Assembly (NCBI GenBank): GCA_021823385.1
Contig: JAKAOC010000047.1
Location: 1 to 9,920, forward strand
From: Actinomycetes bacterium
GTDB taxonomy: Bacteria; Actinomycetota; Acidimicrobiia; Acidimicrobiales; Acidimicrobiaceae
DNA: 9,920 bases
Direction: 5' to 3'
A model generated the notes under the pieces. That model worked only from the letters and a program-made list of their open reading frames with translations. It searched no databases and had not been told where the DNA came from. Positions within the stretch are counted from its first letter, which is position 1; every line of letters begins with the position of its first letter. A program made the position numbers and the translations under genes. Shown here piece by piece: positions 1-5,190 of the stretch.

Positions 1-1284
1 GCCGAGATCATCGCCTTTGTCAATCAGGCCCTGCTCTCTCCGAACGTCAACGCGCTGCGCCGATTCGTATCGGCGCAGGACTACCTGCTCGACTCACTTC
101 TGAGCGCCGACCCGGTTGCCGCCCTGCTGGAGCGTCTTGCACCCTTGGTTCCCGCCGCTGTCGCCCTCTTGGAGGGAGGCGGCGGCGAGGTGCTCGCGGC
201 CAGCGAGACCATGGACGCGCGCACGTTGGCCGAGGTTCGCGAGTGCATCGAGCGCCAGAGCCCGTCGCCGGCCACCCCGGCGGGCCGCAACGCCAAGAGG
301 GCCGCGGAGGCCTCCGACTTCGGGGGCGCCGCGCTCACGCAGCTGATCGAATTCGACGCCGGCCACGGGCCCGGCCTTGCCCTGGCGGTGCAGCCGCCCA
401 GCCGCCCAGCCATGTGGCTCGCCCTGGTCGGAACCGCCGATTCGGGCGAGGCAGACTTCCAGCTGGCGCTTCCACTGGTACGCTCCGCCGGCCACATGCT
501 CTCCATCGCCCTGGAGACGCGCAGCGACCGCCTCGCCGAGAGACGGGCGCAGGAGAGGGCCCTGGTGGCAGAGGTTTGCGGCCTGCGGGCGGCCAAGGCC
601 CCGGCGGCCAAGAGCGCCCGCCCCCAGCTCGAACGCCTCTTCTCCTTGGGCATCGATTTCAGCGCACCTGCATGGGTCGTATGCGCAGCCGCTTCGGCCG
701 AGGTCGGCGACCCCGAGAGGGAATTCGGAGCTCGTCTCGACGAGCTGGAGAACCACCCGCCCTTGATCTGGGACACGACCGGAGAGGTGCTGGTGGCGAT
801 CGTGCAGTGCGACGAGGAGGCGCTGGCCAAAGAGCTGGGTGAACTGGCCGGCGGCCTCTACCATATCGGCGTCTCGTCGGCCTGCCAAGGCTACGCGGCC
901 CTTCCCGGCGCCTACCGCGAGGCAAATGCCGCCTTGGCCGAGCTGCTGGCCAACCCCCGTTCGGACGCGCCCCCCGGAATGCTCCTCTTCGACGAGGCCA
1001 GCATGACCACTTGGCTGATGGCCCAGGTCGACCTGCGCAAGCTGGCGGAAAAGCAGGAGCGCCGGCGCGCCCACCTCACGGTGGAGCGCCATGCCATCGT
1101 CACGCTGCGCTCATACCTGGAGTGCAACCTGGACATCAACCTCGCCGCCGCCCAACTCGGCATACACCCCAACTCCATGCGATACCGCCTGCACAAGGTG
1201 CGCGAGACCCAGGGAGTGCGGCTCGAGGACTTCGCCGAGCTGGTCGACCTCTACCTGGCCCTCAAGCTCCTGCCCGGCGGCTGA
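1..1284 (+). CDS. PucR/CdaR-type transcriptional regulator, 5' end cut off
   Basis: The reading frame is open from the first base, so the gene starts outside the window; 427 residues are visible. The C-terminal 60 residues or so (from about visible residue 369, around LRSYLECNLDINLAAAQLGI followed by HPNSMRYRLHKV) match the helix-turn-helix of PucR/CdaR regulators, in which an alpha-helical 'YLE.N.n...aA..L.iH.NtlryRL.k' block is characteristic. The preceding stretch, about residues 220-330, has the look of the GGDEF-like central domain of these proteins (G-V-S-S-A, then A-Y-R-E-A-N-A-A-L). The N-terminal part seen here is probably the sensor region and I cannot name its ligand. PucR-type proteins often activate neighbouring catabolic genes in response to a metabolite, so the aminotransferase and oxidoreductase downstream are candidate targets. 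Family assignment is firm; target and effector are inference. Confidence 0.88.
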   Translation, partial: AEIIAFVNQALLSPNVNALRRFVSAQDYLLDSLLSADPVAALLERLAPLVPAAVALLEGGGGEVLAASETMDARTLAEVRECIERQSPSPATPAGRNAKRAAEASDFGGAALTQLIEFDAGHGPGLALAVQPPSRPAMWLALVGTADSGEADFQLALPLVRSAGHMLSIALETRSDRLAERRAQERALVAEVCGLRAAKAPAAKSARPQLERLFSLGIDFSAPAWVVCAAASAEVGDPEREFGARLDELENHPPLIWDTTGEVLVAIVQCDEEALAKELGELAGGLYHIGVSSACQGYAALPGAYREANAALAELLANPRSDAPPGMLLFDEASMTTWLMAQVDLRKLAEKQERRRAHLTVERHAIVTLRSYLECNLDINLAAAQLGIHPNSMRYRLHKVRETQGVRLEDFAELVDLYLALKLLPGG

Positions 1285-1299
1285 ATGGCACGAAGGCCT

Positions 1300-1313
1300 C
1301 CCCCGGCCGGGGG
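1300..1313. repeat. GC-only perfect palindrome in the gap after the regulator
   Basis: The 14 bases CCCCCGGCCGGGGG form a perfect inverted repeat, 15 bases after the regulator's stop codon. As RNA it could fold as a 5-bp stem with a GGCC loop. No T-run follows, so it is not a canonical intrinsic terminator. It could be a U-less terminator, a protein-binding dyad or chance in GC-rich DNA. Confidence 0.4.
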
Positions 1314-1340
1314 GCGGCAAGTCCGTCGCGGGCGCCACGG

Positions 1341-1349
1341 TGCTATCTT
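1341..1349 (+). promoter_or_regulatory. Possible extended -10 promoter for the aminotransferase
   Basis: TGCTATCTT reads as an extended -10 element (TG, one base, then TATCTT, which fits TAnnnT). Transcription would begin near 1356, leaving a leader of about 27 bases that holds the AAAGGGG ribosome site at 1372-1378. No convincing -35 hexamer lies 16-18 bases upstream, so this would need an activator such as the PucR-type protein, or it is not a promoter. Confidence 0.3.
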
Positions 1350-1382
1350 GGTCACAAACCCGAAGCCGAGCAAAGGGGCAAC

Positions 1383-2642
1383 GTGACCGAGACAGCTTTC
1401 TGGCATCCCTTCGCAAACATGGCGGACGTAACCCGTAGCCGCCTCACTATTGCCGAAGCCAGCGGCAACTACGTTTACGACGATTCAGGGCGGCAGTACC
1501 TGGATGCGACCGCCTCCCTGTGGTATGCCAACGTGGGCCACGGGCGCAAGGAGATAGCCGACGCCATCAGCGCCCAGGCGGGCAAGCTCGCCGCTTATTC
1601 CACCTTCGCGGACATCACCAACGAACCGGCCGAGCTTCTGGCGGCCAAGGTGGCGGGGCACAGCCCGATGCCCGGCTCGAAGGTCTTCTTCGTCTCCGGT
1701 GGTGGCGACGCCGTCGACACCGCCGCCAAGCTGGCGCGCCGCTACTTCCACGAACTCGGCCATCCCGAGCGCCAGATCCTGGTGTCGCGGAAGGACAGCT
1801 ATCACGGCACACACGGGTTCGGCACCTCCCTGGCGGGAATGCCGGCCAACCGGGCCGGATACGGGGATCTGATCAACTCCGTCGCCCAGATCGACCGCGA
1901 CGATCCCGAGGACCTGGCGAGGCTGGCCGCCAACATCGGCGGCGAGCACATCGCCGCAGTCTTCGTGGAGCCGGTGATCGGGGCGGGCGGCGTGCACCTG
2001 CCCAAACCCGGCTACATCGAGCGCATCCGGGAGATCTGCACCAGCATCGGGGCTCTCCTGGTCATCGACTCGGTGATCTGCGGCTTCGGGCGCCTGGGCG
2101 AGTGGTTCGGGCCCGAGCGCTTCGGCGTGGTGCCGGACATGATCGCCTTTGCCAAAGGAATCACCAGTGGATATGTGCCCCTGGGCGGAGTGGTCGTCTC
2201 CGGCGAGGTCTCGGCCCCGTTCTTCGAGGGCAAAGGGGCGGCTTTCCGGCACGGGCCCACCTATGCCGGCCACCCGCTGGCCTGTGCCGCCGGCCTGGCA
2301 AACCTGCAGATAATGGAGCGCGAGAACCTCATAACCCGGGGCCGGACCTTGGAGGGCAGCCTGGCCGAGGCGCTCAACAGCACGCTGGACTCCCCTCTCA
2401 TCAGCGAAACCCGCGCCGGGCTGGGCCTGCTGGGCGCCATCGAAGTCGAGGCGGACGTGCTGAAGGAGCGCCCGGCCACGCTGGGGCGGATCCAGATGGC
2501 CATGCGCGAGCGTGGCGTACTGGTCCGCACGCTGCTCACCTCGATCGCGGTCTCCCCTCCCCTCACCGTCACCGAGGCGGAGATCGAGCGCATCGGCAAT
2601 GCCTTTGCCGACTCGCTGAAGCAGGTCGCCGCAGAGTCCTGA
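1383..2642 (+). CDS. Class III (omega/AdoMet-type) PLP-dependent aminotransferase
   Basis: This 419-residue protein has the usual length for a class III aminotransferase. It would transfer an amino group between an amine or amino acid and an oxo acid in the cytoplasm. Landmarks are the N-terminal 'FWHPF' and 'YLDATASLWYANVGHG' blocks, the 'SYHGTHG' segment, the PLP pyridine-binding aspartate D229 in IDSVICGFGRLGEWFG, the Schiff-base lysine K258 in DMIAFAKGITSGY, and GPTYAGHPLACAA near residue 300. Two normally conserved spots differ: the phosphate-binding NSGSEA block reads SGGGDA (about 105-110), and the usual DEV reads DSV. The GTG start at 1383 is chosen because AAAGGGG ends 4 bases before it and the homologous N-terminus begins there; the frame is open further upstream but that part does not resemble the family. 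Substrate is unknown: omega-amino acids, diamines and beta-alanine are all used by relatives. A quinone-oxidoreductase homologue follows after 50 bases. Confidence 0.9.
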   Translation: MTETAFWHPFANMADVTRSRLTIAEASGNYVYDDSGRQYLDATASLWYANVGHGRKEIADAISAQAGKLAAYSTFADITNEPAELLAAKVAGHSPMPGSKVFFVSGGGDAVDTAAKLARRYFHELGHPERQILVSRKDSYHGTHGFGTSLAGMPANRAGYGDLINSVAQIDRDDPEDLARLAANIGGEHIAAVFVEPVIGAGGVHLPKPGYIERIREICTSIGALLVIDSVICGFGRLGEWFGPERFGVVPDMIAFAKGITSGYVPLGGVVVSGEVSAPFFEGKGAAFRHGPTYAGHPLACAAGLANLQIMERENLITRGRTLEGSLAEALNSTLDSPLISETRAGLGLLGAIEVEADVLKERPATLGRIQMAMRERGVLVRTLLTSIAVSPPLTVTEAEIERIGNAFADSLKQVAAES

Positions 2643-2645
2643 GTG

Positions 2646-2661
2646 ACCCGCCGCGGCGGGT
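2646..2661. repeat. 16-bp perfect palindrome between aminotransferase and oxidoreductase
   Basis: ACCCGCCGCGGCGGGT is a perfect 16-bp palindrome starting 4 bases after the aminotransferase stop. With one mismatched pair it extends to 2643-2664, and GTGACCC occurs as a direct repeat at both ends (2643-2649 and 2660-2666). No T-run follows, so a standard intrinsic terminator is unlikely. It may be an operator or an RNA hairpin that sets the expression ratio of the two genes. Confidence 0.45.
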
Positions 2662-2692
2662 GACCCTCCAAAAGAATCCGAAAGGAGCAGCC

Positions 2693-3661
2693 GTGCGGGC
2701 GATACTCGTATCCAAGATCGGTGGCCCGGAGCAGCTCGTCCCGACCGAGCTGCCTGAGCGCGAGCCCGGCGCCGGCCAGGTGCGCATCCGCAACCTGCGG
2801 GCCTCGGTCAACTTCGCAGACCTGAAGGCGGTTGCCGGGAACTACCCGGTCTCCGGCATGCCCTTCGTCCCGGGCATCGACAGCTACGGCGTGATCGACG
2901 CCGTGGGCGCCGGTGTCGATGCGTCCTGGCTGGGCAAGCACGTCGTCGCCTTCGTCGATGACGGCGGCTATGCCGAGACCTCAACGGCCAGCCAAGGCCT
3001 CTTCTTCGAGATCCCGCCCGGCGTCGATCCGGACCAGGCGGGCGCCTCCCCACTGCTACTGGGTACCTGCTACGGCCTACTCACCAGAGCAGCGACGCTC
3101 AGCCCCGGCGACCGGGTGCTGGTGCATTCGGCCGCAGGCGGAATCGGGACCACCGCCATCCAGATGGCCGCCGCGTTGGGAGCCTCGACCGTGGTGGGAG
3201 TGGTCTCCAGCCCCGAGAAGGCTCCCATCGTCGAGGAGCTCGGCGCCAAGCCGGTGGTCGCGCTCGGTTCGGGCTTCGCCGATGCGGCAAAGCGAGCAGG
3301 CGGTGGGGACTTCCAGCTGATACTCAACGCGACCGGCGGCCCCACGGTGGCCGAGGATCTGGAGGTGCTGGCGCCCTTCGGGACACTGGTCGCCTTCGGG
3401 ATGGCGGCTGGAGAGCCCGGAGTGGTCCGGACCGACCAGCTCCACCCATCCGGCCGCACCGTAGCCGGCTACTCCTTCGGGCTGGTGCGCCGGATGCGCC
3501 CGGACAGGGTTGCACCGATGATGGATCCTGCGCTGGCCATGCTCAGGGATGGGCGGATTCGCATGGTGATCGACTCCGTGCTGGGGCTGGAGGAGGCCGA
3601 GAAGGCGCATCGGCGCATCGCCTCCCGCGAGTCGAAGGGAAAGATACTGCTCGTCCCCTAA
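2693..3661 (+). CDS. NAD(P)H:quinone oxidoreductase-type dehydrogenase (zinc-less MDR family)
   Basis: This 322-residue protein of the medium-chain dehydrogenase/reductase superfamily has the full length of the QOR-like (zeta-crystallin) branch. The N-terminal GroES-like domain contains 'VNFADLKAVAGNYP' and 'PFVPGIDSYGVIDAVGAGV'. The Rossmann domain carries the nucleotide-binding HSAAGGIG motif (H145 to G152), typical of NADPH-using quinone reductases and crotonyl-CoA reductase relatives. The catalytic and structural cysteine ligands of zinc-containing alcohol dehydrogenases are absent. It probably reduces a quinone or an alpha,beta-unsaturated carbonyl with NADPH. The GTG start is supported by AAAGGAG at 2681-2687, 5 bases before it. 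It lies 50 bases behind the aminotransferase and is probably co-transcribed with it, so it may act on the carbonyl product or on a related substrate; that link is inference. Confidence 0.88.
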   Translation: MRAILVSKIGGPEQLVPTELPEREPGAGQVRIRNLRASVNFADLKAVAGNYPVSGMPFVPGIDSYGVIDAVGAGVDASWLGKHVVAFVDDGGYAETSTASQGLFFEIPPGVDPDQAGASPLLLGTCYGLLTRAATLSPGDRVLVHSAAGGIGTTAIQMAAALGASTVVGVVSSPEKAPIVEELGAKPVVALGSGFADAAKRAGGGDFQLILNATGGPTVAEDLEVLAPFGTLVAFGMAAGEPGVVRTDQLHPSGRTVAGYSFGLVRRMRPDRVAPMMDPALAMLRDGRIRMVIDSVLGLEEAEKAHRRIASRESKGKILLVP

Positions 3662-3666
3662 CCCTC

Positions 3667-3688
3667 GGGCAGCGGCGCGCATCTGCCC
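3667..3688. promoter_or_regulatory. Dyad GGGCAG-N10-CTGCCC overlapping the mftA -35 region (candidate operator)
   Basis: Two perfect 6-base inverted arms (3667-3672 and 3683-3688) are separated by 10 bases. If transcription starts at 3706 the dyad spans about -39 to -18, where a -35 element would sit, and no TTGACA-like hexamer is present. Half-sites are 16 bp apart centre to centre, about one and a half helical turns. This suits a dimeric repressor or activator. A weak terminator for the gene before it is the alternative, but only TT follows the right arm. Confidence 0.4.
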
Positions 3689-3693
3689 TTCCC

Positions 3694-3699
3694 TATAAT
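3694..3699 (+). promoter_or_regulatory. Perfect -10 box TATAAT for a probably leaderless mftA transcript
   Basis: TATAAT is an exact consensus hexamer and stands out in this GC-rich DNA. Initiation 7 bases after the hexamer falls on the A of the mftA ATG at 3706. There is no Shine-Dalgarno sequence between the box and the ATG (only TTGAGCC), as expected of a leaderless mRNA, which is common in actinobacteria. The -35 position holds no consensus match. Confidence 0.68.
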
Positions 3700-3705
3700 T
3701 GAGCC

Positions 3706-3825
3706 ATGACCCAAGAGACGAGGACGCCGGTGGAGGAAATCGCCCAGGACCAGGACGGAGAACTCGTCGAGGACGACCTCGTCATCGAGGAGGTCTCCAT
3801 CGACGGCATGTGCGGCGTCTACTAG
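3706..3825 (+). CDS. mftA: Mycofactocin precursor peptide MftA
   Basis: This 39-residue peptide has an acidic leader and ends in SIDGMCGVY, which carries the invariant MftA C-terminus IDGMCGVY. In characterised systems MftB binds the leader, and MftC oxidatively decarboxylates the terminal tyrosine and then crosslinks it to the preceding valine (here V38 and Y39). MftE cuts after the glycine (here G37) to free the modified Val-Tyr, which MftD oxidises to premycofactocin. The leader is rich in Asp and Glu (for example QDQDGELVEDD, residues 14-24). The ATG coincides with the predicted transcription start of the TATAAT promoter, so translation is probably leaderless. mftB begins 11 bases after the stop, or inside the end of mftA if its GTG is used. 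Identification rests on an exact match to the family's signature tail and on mftB and mftC following directly. Confidence 0.97.
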   Translation: MTQETRTPVEEIAQDQDGELVEDDLVIEEVSIDGMCGVY

Positions 3826-3836
3826 CCGGGCCTGCC

Positions 3837-4112
3837 TTGGCCAACGAACGGCTGTCACTCAACCCCCGGATCTCGGTAAGGCCGGAGTCCTTCGGGGCGC
3901 TTTGCTACAACTTTGCGACCCGGGACCTTTTCTTGATCAAGTCGCGCCTCGCCCTGAGGCTGGCCGAGCTCGCGAAGGACGGAATTGACCGCGCAGAAGC
4001 GGAGCTGGCCCTGGGCACGCGGCCCGATCAGTTCACCAAACTGGTCGATGCCTTGGCTGCCAAGCAAGTGATACTTGTCAGCGAAGCCACAGGGAGCCCG
4101 GGCAATGAATGA
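3837..4112 (+). CDS. mftB: Mycofactocin chaperone MftB (precursor-recognition protein)
   Basis: This small protein, 91 residues from the TTG at 3837, belongs to the PqqD-like RRE-type family that binds the MftA leader and presents it to MftC. The signature is VRPESFGALCYNF (residues 14-26), followed by a 'TRDLFLIKSRLALRL' segment (28-42) and a helical C-terminus ending in a 'LAAKQVILVSE' strand, all in the order expected for MftB. The start is uncertain: TTG at 3837 has no ribosome site. A GTG at 3810 is also in frame, would overlap the end of mftA by 16 bases and adds 9 residues. GAGGAGG at 3787-3793 lies too far upstream (16 bases) to serve it well. Translation may depend on ribosomes finishing mftA. 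The 3' end overlaps mftC by 8 bases. Confidence 0.9.
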   Translation: MANERLSLNPRISVRPESFGALCYNFATRDLFLIKSRLALRLAELAKDGIDRAEAELALGTRPDQFTKLVDALAAKQVILVSEATGSPGNE

Positions 4113-5184
4113 CTCCCTGGCCGCCGCGCTGCGCGCCGGGCTCGACGCCCCAATCTGCCTGACCTGGGAGCTCACCTACGGCTGCAATCTCGCCTGCCGT
4201 CACTGCCTCTCCGACTCGGGGACGAAGGCTCCCGGCGAGCTCACCACCGGCGAAGCACTCTCGCTGATCGATGCGTTCGCCGAGATGGGGATCTTCTACG
4301 TGAACATCGGCGGGGGCGAGCCGATGATGCGCAGGGACTTCTTCCAAATCCTCGAGCATGCCGTCGCACGCAGGGTGGGGGTCAAGTTCTCCACCAACGG
4401 CACCTTCCTCGACGCCGACGCCGCCGAGAGGCTTGCCGCCATGGACTACGTGGACGTGCAGGTGTCCATCGACGGGCACGACGCCGCCACCAATGACGAC
4501 GTCCGCGGCGAGGGGTCATTCGCCAAGGCCGTCGCGGCGCTCGCCAACCTCGCAGCCGCGGGCTTCGCCAACCCCAAGATCTCGGTCGTGGCCACCAGGC
4601 ACAACATCGGCCACCTCGACGAGCTCGAGGCCTTGGCCAAGAGCCACGGCGCCGCCCTCAGGGTCACGCGCCTGCGCCCCTCGGGTCGCGGCGCGCTGAG
4701 CTACTCCGCGCTGCGCCCCACCGAACAGCAAAACCGGGAGCTTTTCGCCTGGCTCTCCGGCCGGCCCGAGGTTCTGACGGGCGACTCCTTCTTCCACCTC
4801 TCGCCGCTGGGCGATCCCCTGCCGGGCTTGAACATGTGCGGAGCCGGCAGAGTGGTCTGCCTGGTGGATCCGGTGGGCGATGTTTATGCCTGCCCGTTCA
4901 CAATCCACCCCGACTTCAAGGCCGGAAACGTCCGCGATACGGAGTTCTCCCGCATCTGGCGGAGCTCCGGGCTCTTCGCCGCCCTGCGGGCCGAGCCCGG
5001 ACCGTCCGGCTGCTCCAGCTGTGACGCCTATGCCTCCTGTCAAGGAGGCTGCATGGCCGCGAAGTTCCACACCGGCGCCGCCCTGGCCGATCCGGACCCG
5101 GAGTGCGTGATGGGGCGCGGTGCCAATGCGGTGGGCACCGTCGTCTCAATACGCCCACGGCGCAACGCCGTGGCCGCCCGCTAG
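4105..5184 (+). CDS. mftC: Mycofactocin radical SAM maturase MftC
   Basis: This 359-residue radical SAM/SPASM enzyme acts on the C-terminus of MftA bound to MftB. In known systems it uses S-adenosylmethionine first to decarboxylate the terminal tyrosine oxidatively and then to form a carbon-carbon bond to the neighbouring valine. The [4Fe-4S]-SAM motif CxxxCxxC is C27, C31 and C34 (YGCNLACRHC), followed by the 'GGGEP' SAM-binding motif near residues 70-75. The SPASM domain for auxiliary clusters has C245, C252, C263, then C303, C306, C312, C316 and C334, a full-looking set. ATG at 4105 is chosen because AGGGAG ends 8 bases upstream; a TTG at 4075 is possible but unsupported. It overlaps mftB by 8 bases, and the next gene starts 6 bases after its stop. 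Length is slightly below the mycobacterial homologue as I remember it. Nothing looks broken. Confidence 0.96.
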   Translation: MNDSLAAALRAGLDAPICLTWELTYGCNLACRHCLSDSGTKAPGELTTGEALSLIDAFAEMGIFYVNIGGGEPMMRRDFFQILEHAVARRVGVKFSTNGTFLDADAAERLAAMDYVDVQVSIDGHDAATNDDVRGEGSFAKAVAALANLAAAGFANPKISVVATRHNIGHLDELEALAKSHGAALRVTRLRPSGRGALSYSALRPTEQQNRELFAWLSGRPEVLTGDSFFHLSPLGDPLPGLNMCGAGRVVCLVDPVGDVYACPFTIHPDFKAGNVRDTEFSRIWRSSGLFAALRAEPGPSGCSSCDAYASCQGGCMAAKFHTGAALADPDPECVMGRGANAVGTVVSIRPRRNAVAAR

Positions 5185-5190
5185 GGGCGG

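Noticed and set aside
94..1092. Long open frame on the minus strand, 332 codons
   Set aside because: It lies opposite the PucR-type regulator, which has a clear family match. Its translation shows no recognisable domain, and long antisense frames are expected in GC-rich DNA.
1520..2692. Open frame continuing upstream of the quinone oxidoreductase, through the aminotransferase gene
   Set aside because: The upstream part is rich in Arg and Gly in the pattern of a frame-shifted shadow, while the aminotransferase frame shows full homology. The oxidoreductase begins at GTG 2693 behind a good ribosome site.
2693..3661. Zinc-dependent alcohol dehydrogenase
   Set aside because: The cysteine and histidine zinc ligands are missing; the protein fits the zinc-less quinone oxidoreductase branch.
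3661..3700. Intrinsic terminator after the quinone oxidoreductase
   Set aside because: The dyad has only 6-bp arms, a 10-base loop and just two T residues after it; overlap with the mftA promoter makes a regulatory site the better reading.
3699..3836. An N-terminal extension of mftB from TTG 3699 across mftA
   Set aside because: The extension would be the +2 frame reading of mftA, Arg- and Gly-rich, and is not part of known MftB proteins.
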